Shown here in pieces: positions 35,848 to 44,173 of a stretch of 50,360 nt of DNA. The translations under genes and the position numbers were made by a program. The notes under the pieces are model-generated. The model saw only the letters and a program-made list of their open reading frames with translations. It ran no database searches and was not told where the DNA came from. The stretch is from Crocinitomicaceae bacterium (lineage in GTDB: Bacteria; Bacteroidota; Bacteroidia; Flavobacteriales_D; Parvicellaceae): the NCBI GenBank assembly GCA_002723085.1, contig PBNK01000003.1, positions 1 through 50,360 of the forward strand, written 5' to 3'. Numbering within the stretch: the first letter of the stretch is position 1; each line of letters starts with the position of its first letter.

Positions 35848-36960
35848 ATGAGTAAAGATGATATTAAAGAACATCAACTATATATCTCTAGCACCTATCT
35901 AATAACTAAACTTTTATTTCAAAACAGAATATCAAAAAATAAAAGAAAAAAAGTAATTTATATTGCTTTATTCTCAATAGCAAGTCTTCCTTTTAGATGG
36001 ATTCAAAATATTTATTTATTACCAAAAAAATTATTCAAAAGAGAAATTTCTAAAGACCCAATATTTATTATTGGTCATTGGAGAAGCGGTACCACTCACC
36101 TACACTATTTAATGTATAAAGATGAAAAATTTATCACATTAGAAGCATTTCAAGCATTTTTCTATAGAATAGCTTTCATATCTAAAGGTTTTATTCGCCC
36201 TCTTCTTGATCGTTTAATGCCTCTTAAAAGACCTCAGGACAATGTTGAAATTAATGCATATGCTCCAACTGAAGAAGAGCACCCTCTTACAAACATCACT
36301 GAAAAAAGTGGAATGCAAAGCTTTTTTTTTCCAAAAAACTGGAGTTACTTCAACAGATATAATTTGTTTGAAAACATTTCTCAAAAAAAAATTGATTCTT
36401 GGCTAAACACTTATAATAAAATGCTTCTTCAAATTGAATGGTTTAATAAAAAAAACAAACAACTTTTATTAAAAAACCCTCATAACACAGCAAGAATATC
36501 TGAACTTATAAAAAAATACCCCTCTGCTAAATTTATTTACATCCATAGAAACCCCTATGATGTATATCAATCGATGATGCACTTGTATAATAAAACCATA
36601 AAATCACAGTTTTTACAAGAAGTATCAGATGAAGAAATCAAATCAAAGATAATTGAATGCTATAAAAAGACTCTTAAGTATTATATAGAAAGAAGAGAAC
36701 AAATACCAAAAGACCAATTAATAGAATTAAGCTATGACAGCTTATCTAATGAACCTTTAGAAGCTATAAAAAAAATTTATAAAAAATTAAGCATTAAAGG
36801 AATTGAAAAATTAGAACCTAAAATCATTGATTATTTAAATTCATTAGGCAATTATAAAAGAAATAAATTTAATAATTTATCTACTGAAGAATTACAAAAA
36901 ATAAATGAAAAATGGGATTTTAGTTTTAAAGAGTGGAAGTATGAAAAAATTGAAAACTAA
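35848..36960 (+). CDS. PAPS-dependent sulfotransferase
   Basis: A 370-residue protein with the 5'-phosphosulfate loop PIFIIGHWRSGTTHLHYL (near residues 71-88) and the 3'-phosphate motif KFIYIHRNPYDVYQS (near 225-240). These place it in the sulfotransferase family that moves sulfate from PAPS to hydroxyl groups. A hydrophobic stretch near residue 30-50 may associate it with membrane. The acceptor is unknown. It follows the PorP/SprF-OmpA gene by 8 bases and converges on the next receptor gene with overlapping stop codons. Confidence 0.88.
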   Translation: MSKDDIKEHQLYISSTYLITKLLFQNRISKNKRKKVIYIALFSIASLPFRWIQNIYLLPKKLFKREISKDPIFIIGHWRSGTTHLHYLMYKDEKFITLEAFQAFFYRIAFISKGFIRPLLDRLMPLKRPQDNVEINAYAPTEEEHPLTNITEKSGMQSFFFPKNWSYFNRYNLFENISQKKIDSWLNTYNKMLLQIEWFNKKNKQLLLKNPHNTARISELIKKYPSAKFIYIHRNPYDVYQSMMHLYNKTIKSQFLQEVSDEEIKSKIIECYKKTLKYYIERREQIPKDQLIELSYDSLSNEPLEAIKKIYKKLSIKGIEKLEPKIIDYLNSLGNYKRNKFNNLSTEELQKINEKWDFSFKEWKYEKIEN

Positions 36961-39218
36961 AAAGAAATAGTTCCTCCAATAAAAGCATTTATTCCTTGAA
37001 ATGATGCGTACATGTAAGAAGCATCAAAAGTATACCCATTTGGGTTATCAATTGGGTCATTAATATTTTGATCAAATGGATCATTTGCTCTAAGTATTGA
37101 ATAGTTTGGAGGAGTGAAATTTAAAAAATTTCTAACCCCAATATAACCAGATATCTTATCCCCAAAATTTCTTGAAATTTTAAAATTTTGTATGCTAAAT
37201 GTAGATGAATATTCAGGCCTAAAATCATTTTCCAAAATCGGAAGTTTCATAGGACCATATAAATTAGCAGTGTAATCAAAAGAAATTTGACTTTTAGAAT
37301 GAGTATATGACAAAGACCATTTAACAGAATAGTTCTCAGCAAAAAGTTGTTTTTCTTTGACCCATTGCAACCCATCAACAAGTGAATAATTTGAGACATC
37401 TAAAATTGTAGCATTTATAGTTGCTTTTAAAGGAACTTTAAATAACATTCTCATTTCTAGAGAAGCTCCTTTTGAAATTCCATATCCATTAAGATTACTG
37501 TATATAATTTGATTATCATTAGTAAGGTAATCAGGTATTATTTTATTAGAAAACCTTGTGTAAAAAAGAGAAGTTTCAAGATCTAATCTGAAATTCTTAT
37601 TTTGAATCTTTTTAACCAAATTAAAATTTAGATTATTAGATTTTTCAGGATTTAAATCCTCTAAAAAAACCAATTCTCTAGCTCCAGTTAATGCGGCATG
37701 ATCTTCAGTAAAAACATTAACCACTCTAAACCCATTTCCATAACCAAATCGTATTATAAAAGATGGATCAAAATTCAATTTAACATTTAAACGAGGCGTA
37801 TAAATAAATCCATGATTAGAATGGTAATCAACCCTGATGCCTCCTAGTAGCATTTTGTTTTCATCAATTTTTATTCTGTCTTGAAAAAACAAACCTGGCA
37901 ACAACCATTTATTTGGTTGATTAAACACATTGCTATCAAGAGTTAAAGTTTGAGTGGCTTGAGTGTTGTCATCATAAAAATTATATCTTAAAGCTAAACC
38001 TGAAACTGCTTGATGGGATTTCCATTTTTTATGCCACACAAATTGACCAAACCCAATATGTTGTTGTGCCATATATTCTGAATTACCATACCAAGATTTT
38101 TGATCATGTAAACTGGCAGAGGATTGGAAATATATTTTCTCTTTAGTTGGCAATTGATAATTGGCTGAAACTTCAAATCTATTGGTAAGAATAGATTCTC
38201 CATAAATGCTATCGCTTCCTCTATATAATTCATTCCAATTCATTTGGCCTCCCCACCTATTTTCATTAAAATATCTTGTAGAGATTATAAAAGGTTTATT
38301 TTCTTTTCTAACAAACTCAAATTTATTATAAAAAGAATACCTCTTTTTAAGAGTTAAATCAGTAAAATAATCGCCATTATTATCGATAGGATTGTCGTAA
38401 TGATGTAAATCAATAGCCGTAACTGCTTTTAATTTTTTGCCATCAATACTTTTAAATAAAACATCTGCTTGCAATTCATTCCAAGAAGACAAATTAAAAC
38501 TCATGGATAAATCAGGTACACAAGATGCCTTTTTTGTAATTACATTAATTAAACCAGCCATTGCTTCAGAACCATATAGCGTAGATGCTGGACCTTTAAC
38601 AACTTCTAACCTTTGAATTAAACTAATAGGAATACCTTGTATACCATAAATAGTTGACAACCCACCAACAATAGGCATTCCATCCATAACTACCATGGAA
38701 TAAGCGCCTTCCATTCCATTAATATGTATATCTCCTGTATTGCATACTGCACAATTTAATTGTGGACGTAATCCACTAATTTGAGAAGAAGCTTCCATTA
38801 AACTTGGAACAGGTATTTTTTTTAAAAATTTTGAGCTATAAACTTCTACAGAAATAGGGCTATCTTTTTTCTTAACTTCTTCAAGATTAGCGCTTATAAC
38901 AACTTGATCTAATACATCATTTTGTTCCTTTAAAGTAAATCTTAACGTACCATTATTTGATTTAATTAGTTTAGTTATCGAGTTAAACCCAACTGCACTA
39001 ATGTTTATAGTTAATGGGAATTGAATATCATTTAAAGAAAAAACACCATTTTCATCACAAGCGGTTTTATAAGATGACTCTATCACCTTAACATGTGCAT
39101 AAGGAATTGGAGAATTAAAATCATCAACAACAATTGCTTTAAAAAAAGCATTTTGGGCACTTAAACAATTGCTCAAAAAAAAGAAAATAGAAATTGAAAT
39201 GAATTTAATGTAATGCAA
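36957..39218 (-). CDS. TonB-dependent receptor, probably metal uptake
   Basis: A 753-residue outer-membrane receptor. Signal peptide (FFFLSNCLSAQ), carboxypeptidase-like domain (residues 25-100), a plug containing CAVCNTGDIHINGMEGAY with cysteines 156 and 159 and VVKGPASTLYGSEAMAGLINVIT, and a barrel to the end. The CxxC in the plug may bind a metal. It is divergent from a DtxR regulator and ZIP transporter, which supports a role in Fe, Mn or Zn uptake. Which metal, or a metal chelate, is not clear. Confidence 0.9.
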   Translation of the reverse strand: MHYIKFISISIFFFLSNCLSAQNAFFKAIVVDDFNSPIPYAHVKVIESSYKTACDENGVFSLNDIQFPLTINISAVGFNSITKLIKSNNGTLRFTLKEQNDVLDQVVISANLEEVKKKDSPISVEVYSSKFLKKIPVPSLMEASSQISGLRPQLNCAVCNTGDIHINGMEGAYSMVVMDGMPIVGGLSTIYGIQGIPISLIQRLEVVKGPASTLYGSEAMAGLINVITKKASCVPDLSMSFNLSSWNELQADVLFKSIDGKKLKAVTAIDLHHYDNPIDNNGDYFTDLTLKKRYSFYNKFEFVRKENKPFIISTRYFNENRWGGQMNWNELYRGSDSIYGESILTNRFEVSANYQLPTKEKIYFQSSASLHDQKSWYGNSEYMAQQHIGFGQFVWHKKWKSHQAVSGLALRYNFYDDNTQATQTLTLDSNVFNQPNKWLLPGLFFQDRIKIDENKMLLGGIRVDYHSNHGFIYTPRLNVKLNFDPSFIIRFGYGNGFRVVNVFTEDHAALTGARELVFLEDLNPEKSNNLNFNLVKKIQNKNFRLDLETSLFYTRFSNKIIPDYLTNDNQIIYSNLNGYGISKGASLEMRMLFKVPLKATINATILDVSNYSLVDGLQWVKEKQLFAENYSVKWSLSYTHSKSQISFDYTANLYGPMKLPILENDFRPEYSSTFSIQNFKISRNFGDKISGYIGVRNFLNFTPPNYSILRANDPFDQNINDPIDNPNGYTFDASYMYASFQGINAFIGGTISF

Positions 39219-39243
39219 AATCCTGATTTAAATAATATTTTAG

Positions 39244-39251
39244 CAAATCTA
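39244..39251 (-). promoter_or_regulatory. Promoter -7 box of the metal TonB receptor
   Basis: Minus-strand TAGATTTG matches TAnnTTTG exactly, 25 bases before the receptor ATG at 39218. Confidence 0.6.
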
Positions 39252-39281
39252 ATTTATTTTTTTTGATTATCTAATTAAATA

Positions 39282-39297
39282 TTTAGCCGTGTCTAAA
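39282..39297. promoter_or_regulatory. Candidate DtxR-family operator
   Basis: TTTAGCCGTGTCTAAA has perfect 5-bp arms around a 6-base centre. The TTTAG...CTAAA form resembles operators of DtxR/MntR-type regulators. It sits upstream of the divergent receptor and regulator genes. Confidence 0.5.
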
Positions 39298-39303
39298 AAT
39301 TTA

Positions 39304-39311
39304 TATATTTT
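39304..39311 (+). promoter_or_regulatory. Possible -7 box of the DtxR gene
   Basis: TATATTTT differs from TAnnTTTG at the last base. It ends only six bases before the ATG at 39318. Confidence 0.35.
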
Positions 39312-39317
39312 AGCAAA

Positions 39318-39968
39318 ATGGCCAGTCAATCTAAAGAAGATTACATTAAAGTTCTATACAAGCTAGAACAAGAAAATAAGGTAGTGTCAACAAATGACAT
39401 TGCATCATTTCTAAAGATGAAAGCTTCAAGCGTAAGCGATATGCTTAAAAAATTAGCAATGGAAGAATACATTGACTATACGAAATACAAAGGGGCTAAA
39501 TTGACTAAAAAAGGAGTTTCAAAAGCATTAAGTATAATAAGGAAACATAGGTTGTGGGAAACATTTTTAGTTAACCATTTAAAGTTTAAATGGGATCAAG
39601 TGCATGATATTGCCGAACAATTAGAACACATTGATTCAGATCAATTAATTGATAAATTAGATCATTTCCTAAACTATCCAAAAAGCGACCCTCATGGAGA
39701 CCCTATTCCAGGAAAAAATGGAGAAATAATTAATTTAGGACATACCCCTTTAAACGAGCTAAACTTAATGGATAATGGAAGTATAGCAGCTATAAAAAAA
39801 GGAACACCTAGTTTTTTACAATATATGGACAAACTGGGAATTGAATTAGGCACTAAAATAAAAGTTATTGATAAAATTGAATTTGATAAATCTTTAGAAA
39901 TCAAAATTCATAATAAATCAATTCATTTAAGTCAAGAGGTCGCTCAAAACATTCTAATTAAAATCTGA
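39318..39968 (+). CDS. DtxR/MntR-family metal-dependent repressor
   Basis: A 216-residue protein. The N-terminal winged helix is VVSTNDIASFLKMKASSVSDMLKKLA (residues 22-47). The dimerisation and metal-binding domain holds the usual histidines and glutamates (IIRKHRLWETFLV, HDIAEQLEHID, PHGDPIPGKNG). The C-terminal 75 residues look like a FeoA/SH3 domain. It is probably an iron- or manganese-responsive repressor of itself, the ZIP transporter 2 bases downstream and the divergent receptor. Confidence 0.92.
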   Translation: MASQSKEDYIKVLYKLEQENKVVSTNDIASFLKMKASSVSDMLKKLAMEEYIDYTKYKGAKLTKKGVSKALSIIRKHRLWETFLVNHLKFKWDQVHDIAEQLEHIDSDQLIDKLDHFLNYPKSDPHGDPIPGKNGEIINLGHTPLNELNLMDNGSIAAIKKGTPSFLQYMDKLGIELGTKIKVIDKIEFDKSLEIKIHNKSIHLSQEVAQNILIKI

Positions 39969-39970
39969 AG

Positions 39971-40831
39971 ATGGAAGAATTATACAACTGGTTCATAAAC
40001 CAACCCCCTATTCTACAAGCATTGCTTGCTGGTATTTTCACATGGTTGTTAACAGCCATTGGAGCAGCATTGGTTTTTTTATTTAACTCTTCCAACAGAA
40101 AAGTACTTGATATGTCACTAGGTTTTACTGGTGGAGTAATGATTGCAGCAAGTTTTTGGTCTTTACTATCTCCAGCTATTGAGTATGTGGAAATGCAAAA
40201 TGAAATGGGATTGAGCAACACCCCTTCTTGGATACCTCCAACAATTGGATTTTTCTTAGGAGCATTATTTTTATTTGGTTTAGATAAAGTAATTCCGCAT
40301 TTGCATTTATTTAATAAAAGAGATGAAGCTGAAGGAATGGAAACCAATTGGAGAAAAACAGTTTTATTAGTTCTTGCCATTGCATTACATAATATTCCAG
40401 AAGGTCTTGCTGTAGGAGTTGCATTTGGCGCATTGGCCTCTCCTGAAATAATGGGATTAGGCGCTAACAGCATATTTACTATGGGTTCAGCCATTGCGCT
40501 TGCCATTGGAATAGGAATTCAAAATTTTCCAGAAGGTTTTGCCGTTTCTATGCCTCTTCGAAGACAAGGAGTTAGCAGGTGGAAATCATGGCAATGGGGA
40601 CAATTATCAGCTATAGTTGAACCTATTTTTGCTGTAATTGGAGCAGCTATTGTTCTTCAAGTTCTACCTATTCTTCCTTATGCACTATCATTTGCAGCAG
40701 GAGCAATGATTTTTATTGTTGTTGAAGAAGTAATTCCAGAAAGTCAAAAAGGGGGCCATACCGACTTGGCTACTATGGGCTTAATATTAGGGTTTATTGT
40801 TATGATGAGCCTTGATGTTTCATTAGGATAG
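39971..40831 (+). CDS. ZIP-family metal transporter
   Basis: A 286-residue inner-membrane protein with eight predicted helices. The metal-path motifs are ALHNIPEGLAVGVAFGAL and IGIQNFPEGFAVSMPLRR, with VVEEVIPES later. Related to ZupT, it would import Zn, Fe or Mn. It lies two bases after the DtxR gene and completes a receptor-transporter-regulator set. Confidence 0.92.
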   Translation: MEELYNWFINQPPILQALLAGIFTWLLTAIGAALVFLFNSSNRKVLDMSLGFTGGVMIAASFWSLLSPAIEYVEMQNEMGLSNTPSWIPPTIGFFLGALFLFGLDKVIPHLHLFNKRDEAEGMETNWRKTVLLVLAIALHNIPEGLAVGVAFGALASPEIMGLGANSIFTMGSAIALAIGIGIQNFPEGFAVSMPLRRQGVSRWKSWQWGQLSAIVEPIFAVIGAAIVLQVLPILPYALSFAAGAMIFIVVEEVIPESQKGGHTDLATMGLILGFIVMMSLDVSLG

Positions 40832-40832
40832 T

Positions 40833-41135
40833 TTACCTAACTATTACATCTTTTAAAAAATCAACTTTTAATTTTTGATTGATTTGTTGAACTAAAGTTG
40901 TTTTTTGCATTTTAATTTCTTCCTTAAATGGCGCACTTGTTAATTGAAGAAATAGTTTTTGATTATTTACATAAACAGATTTCACTTTTTTCATTAAAAA
41001 AGGCCCCATAATTTCACTGAAAACCTCAATCACTTCATGTTCTTTAAATCGTTTTGTGTATCCAAATTGTGAAATAAATTTATCAACGACCTTGTCTATT
41101 TTCTCCTCGCTTGAATTGCGCTTCTTAATCTTCAT
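40833..41135 (-). CDS. DUF721 / DciA-like protein
   Basis: A 100-residue protein with the DUF721 (DciA) fold; DciA loads the replicative helicase in bacteria that lack DnaC. Its VVDKFISQFGYTKRFKEHEVIEVF start and LQLTSAPFKEEIKMQKTTLVQQIN core are typical. It starts on the last base of the recF stop (TAATG), a common Bacteroidota arrangement. Function here is inferred from the family. Confidence 0.8.
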   Translation of the reverse strand: MKIKKRNSSEEKIDKVVDKFISQFGYTKRFKEHEVIEVFSEIMGPFLMKKVKSVYVNNQKLFLQLTSAPFKEEIKMQKTTLVQQINQKLKVDFLKDVIVR

Positions 41136-42232
41136 TAATTTTTTATTTCTCCATTTTCAATAATAAACTTATTGAAATTAACATTAAATGTATTTAATAT
41201 TTCTGGTACTTTATTTACATCTGTATCAGTTATAAATGTTTGCCCAACATCTCCTTTTTCAATAAGTTTTAAAATATACCCTACTCTATCGTTATCTAAT
41301 TTATCAAATATATCATCTAATAACAAGATGGGTTTGAATCCTTTTTTTATAGTGATGTATTCAAACTTGGCCAATTTTAATGCAATTAAAAATGTTTTTT
41401 GTTGACCCTGAGAACCAAACTTTTTAATTGGAAATCCATTAATCATAAACTGCAAATCGTCTCTATGAACTCCAGCTGAAGTGTAAGTTAACATTCTGTC
41501 TTTATCATAATTAATCTTCAACAACTCTTCCATAGAATGATCATGCAAAGAGGAAGAATAAATTAAATCCACATCTTCTTTTCCTGCAGAAATATCTTGA
41601 TAATATTTATTAAAAATGGGGGAAAATTCTTTAATAAATGAATTTCTTTTTTCAAAAATAATTTTAGACTTTTCTACAATTTGAATTTCGTAAATATCCA
41701 ATAAGTCATTAATGGATGATGATCCTTTCATTCCCTTTAGAATAGAGTTTCTTTGCTGAATAAGCTTATTGTATTGAATTAACTCATTCAAATAATTTTT
41801 ATTGAATTGTGAAATAAGAGCATCAATAAATTTTCTTCTTGTTTCGCTTCCGTCTAAAACCAAATTAATATCATAAGGCGTTATCATTACCACAGGAAAC
41901 AAGCCAATATGATCAGCCAACCTTGAATAGTTTTTTTTATTTTTTTTAAATATTTTTTTGTCGCCTTTTTTTAACCCACAATACAATGAAAAAACATCAT
42001 CTTCTTGGCTTACCTCTCCTTGAATAACATAAAAAGGAGTTTCAAACTTTATATTTTGACTATCAATAGAATTAAAATAACTTTTGGTGTAACTCAAATG
42101 ATGAATAGCGTCTAACACATTGGTTTTCCCCTGTCCATTGTTACCTAAAAAGCAATTTACCCTTTCTGAAAAATCAAAATTTGCTTCAGTAATGTTTTTA
42201 AAATTTAGAAGTGAAATGTTTTTTAAATGCAT
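41135..42232 (-). CDS. recF: DNA replication and repair protein RecF
   Basis: A 365-residue SMC-like ATPase that helps load RecA at gapped DNA. Walker A FLGNNGQGKTNVLDAI is near residue 30, the signature motif is FGSQGQQKTFLIALKLA and Walker B is ILLLDDIFDKLD. It is divergent from the TPR-ribH pair and may have a leaderless mRNA (see promoter). Confidence 0.95.
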   Translation of the reverse strand: MHLKNISLLNFKNITEANFDFSERVNCFLGNNGQGKTNVLDAIHHLSYTKSYFNSIDSQNIKFETPFYVIQGEVSQEDDVFSLYCGLKKGDKKIFKKNKKNYSRLADHIGLFPVVMITPYDINLVLDGSETRRKFIDALISQFNKNYLNELIQYNKLIQQRNSILKGMKGSSSINDLLDIYEIQIVEKSKIIFEKRNSFIKEFSPIFNKYYQDISAGKEDVDLIYSSSLHDHSMEELLKINYDKDRMLTYTSAGVHRDDLQFMINGFPIKKFGSQGQQKTFLIALKLAKFEYITIKKGFKPILLLDDIFDKLDNDRVGYILKLIEKGDVGQTFITDTDVNKVPEILNTFNVNFNKFIIENGEIKN

Positions 42233-42236
42233 TTTT

Positions 42237-42244
42237 CAAAAATA
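42237..42244 (-). promoter_or_regulatory. Promoter -7 box of recF
   Basis: Minus-strand TATTTTTG matches TAnnTTTG exactly. Only four A residues separate it from the recF ATG. Confidence 0.5.
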
Positions 42245-42261
42245 CGATATTAAAGAAAGCA

Positions 42262-42290
42262 TTGAAAATTTATAAAAAAAACTATTTTTG
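42262..42290 (+). promoter_or_regulatory. Promoter of the TPR-ribH unit
   Basis: A TTG (42262-42264), an 18-base spacer and TATTTTTG (42283-42290) fit the Bacteroidota -33/-7 consensus, 42 bases before the ATG at 42333. Confidence 0.55.
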
Positions 42291-42332
42291 CAGACTTAAA
42301 CTAGTAATCAACTTATTGAAAAAAAAATATTC

Positions 42333-43121
42333 ATGTCAATAGAAGAAAATAAAACACCAGAATCTGTAGATAATAATAATGAAACACCAGATTCAAAATC
42401 TGGTCTATTAGGCAATATCGATTTGGAAAGTATTTTAGGAGAATCAGCCTATACCTTTTATACAAATCACAAACAAAAAGTTAACATCGTTGGTATTATT
42501 ACACTTATTACTGTAGTTGGACTACTAGGATACTTTGTGGTTTGGAAAAACATGTTTGTTTTACCAAAAGAAACCAAATCTTACGAAGAGCAATGGAGAG
42601 CAGAATCAGAAGCGTATGATAAAAACAATTGGTCTAATGCAATAAATGGTGATTCTTTGGGAGATTATAAAGGGCTTAGTTTTATAAGCAAAGAATATGC
42701 TGGCTATTCAGGTGGTAATATTGCTTTGTACAATCTTGGAATTTCATATCTCAATAATGGTGAAAATAAAAATGCAATTGAAACCTTTAAAAAAGTATCT
42801 TTTGAAGATGAATTATTAGGAACTATTGCTATCGGAGCCATAGGTGATGCTCATATGCAAGATGGATCAGTTTCTGACGCATATACATTTTACACAAAAG
42901 CCTACAGTAGAAAAGATAACGAACTAACCTCACCTATATACATGATGAAAGCTGCTTTTTGTTTAGAAATTGAGGGTAAATTTAAAGAAGCAATAAACTT
43001 ATACGAAAAAGTTCGTCTAAAGTATCCTGCATCCGAACTTTCTTTCAAAGCAGAAAAATACATGGAGTCTTTAAAATTAGGCAATCCTATTTATACACCT
43101 TTAAAAGGCACTTCTGAATAA
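42333..43121 (+). CDS. YfgM-like TPR membrane protein
   Basis: A 262-residue protein with an N-terminal polar tail of about 50 residues, one membrane helix (VNIVGIITLITVVGLLGYFVV, near 50-70) and TPRs in the remaining periplasmic part (IALYNLGISYLNNGENKNAIETF; AINLYEKVRLKYPASE). It resembles YfgM-type proteins that assist the secretion machinery, though its role in Bacteroidota is not known. Its stop overlaps the ribH ATG by one base (TAATG). Confidence 0.82.
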   Translation: MSIEENKTPESVDNNNETPDSKSGLLGNIDLESILGESAYTFYTNHKQKVNIVGIITLITVVGLLGYFVVWKNMFVLPKETKSYEEQWRAESEAYDKNNWSNAINGDSLGDYKGLSFISKEYAGYSGGNIALYNLGISYLNNGENKNAIETFKKVSFEDELLGTIAIGAIGDAHMQDGSVSDAYTFYTKAYSRKDNELTSPIYMMKAAFCLEIEGKFKEAINLYEKVRLKYPASELSFKAEKYMESLKLGNPIYTPLKGTSE

Positions 43122-43636
43122 TGGCAACTGCCAAAAAAAACTTATCAGATCTAGAATTGGTTAAATTAAATAACCCTTCTAAAATTAAAATTGGAATTGT
43201 TGTTTCTGAATGGAATAAGACAATTACTGAAAGACTCACTAAAGGAGCAATTGAAGCACTAAATGAAAATAAAATTCCTGAAGAAAACATAGTCATTCAT
43301 AAAGTGCCAGGAACATTTGAACTTCCTTTAGGGGCTCAATATCTTTTAGAAAACAACTTAGTTCACGGTGTAATTACTATAGGCTGTGTAATTCAAGGTG
43401 AAACCAAACATTTTGATTATGTATGCCAAGGAGCGACTAACGGAATAGCTCAAGTAGGGTTAAGATATAACAAGCCCGTAACATTTTGTGTTTTGACTGA
43501 TGAAAATGAACAACAATCCATTGACAGATCAGGTGGAAAACACGGAAATAAAGGCATAGAATGCGCTATCTCATGTTTAAAAATGATTCACCTTAAAGAT
43601 GAAGTAAAAAAACCATCTTCAAACATTGGTTTTTAA
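43121..43636 (+). CDS. ribH: 6,7-dimethyl-8-ribityllumazine synthase
   Basis: A 171-residue enzyme of riboflavin synthesis. Motifs include IGIVVSEWNKTITERLTKGA, VPGTFELPLGAQYL, GCVIQGETKHFDYVCQ with the catalytic histidine, and FCVLTDENEQQS. Its start overlaps the stop of the TPR gene by one base. The stop codon overlaps that of the convergent MazG-like gene. Confidence 0.95.
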   Translation: MATAKKNLSDLELVKLNNPSKIKIGIVVSEWNKTITERLTKGAIEALNENKIPEENIVIHKVPGTFELPLGAQYLLENNLVHGVITIGCVIQGETKHFDYVCQGATNGIAQVGLRYNKPVTFCVLTDENEQQSIDRSGGKHGNKGIECAISCLKMIHLKDEVKKPSSNIGF

Positions 43637-44037
43637 CTTTCTAAAATACCACCAATATCAGGTTTAAAATATAAAGAAGATTTTAAAATCTTACCGTCTT
43701 CTCTATATATAGCCTTCCCATTTTCATCAAGTTTACTCATATTGCTACGTTGAATTTCTTCAAAAACTTCTTCAATTTTATGTTGAAGACCATGTTTTAG
43801 AATGGTACCGCACAATATATATAACATATCTCCTAAGGCATCAGCAATTTCTACTAAATCGCCTTCTTTTGCAGCATCTAAATATTCTTCATTTTCTTCT
43901 TTCATTAAATTATATCTTAAAACATAATCAGATTCATTAATAGAAGATACAGGAGCAAGTTCATTTTTAATACCAAAAGATTCATGAAAAACCTTTACAG
44001 CATCAATACAGTCCATAAATTGTAATTTTTTTTCCAT
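43633..44037 (-). CDS. MazG-like nucleotide pyrophosphohydrolase
   Basis: A 134-residue all-alpha NTP pyrophosphohydrolase-like protein. The metal-binding pattern appears as LMKEENEEYLDAAKEGDLVEIADALGDMLYI, with ExxE...ExxD carboxylates. MazG and phosphoribosyl-ATP pyrophosphohydrolases share this fold. It may clean up aberrant nucleotides; the substrate is unknown. Confidence 0.83.
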   Translation of the reverse strand: MEKKLQFMDCIDAVKVFHESFGIKNELAPVSSINESDYVLRYNLMKEENEEYLDAAKEGDLVEIADALGDMLYILCGTILKHGLQHKIEEVFEEIQRSNMSKLDENGKAIYREDGKILKSSLYFKPDIGGILES

Positions 44038-44173
44038 TTTATAAAATTAACTTTTGATTGAATTGAATCTCAAAAATTTAATTAAAAAACCTTAACATAT
44101 ATTAACAATATATCTGTAAAACAGTTGAAAAGTTTTTAGATTTTTACTTTGCAAACGATCAAATTAAATAATT

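Noticed and set aside
39958-40506. A 182-residue minus-strand frame over the ZIP gene
   Set aside because: It is the complement of a clear ZIP transporter; its composition reflects the reverse of membrane-helix codons.
40825-40850. Small inverted repeat (ATAGTT/AACTAT) between ZIP and the DUF721 gene as a bidirectional terminator
   Set aside because: The stem is only six AT-rich pairs and overlaps the ZIP stop codon, with no useful T-run; too weak to call.
44038-44173. A riboswitch or RNA gene upstream of moxR
   Set aside because: The 136-base gap is very AT-rich with no stable stem or known conserved core; only a weak promoter is visible.
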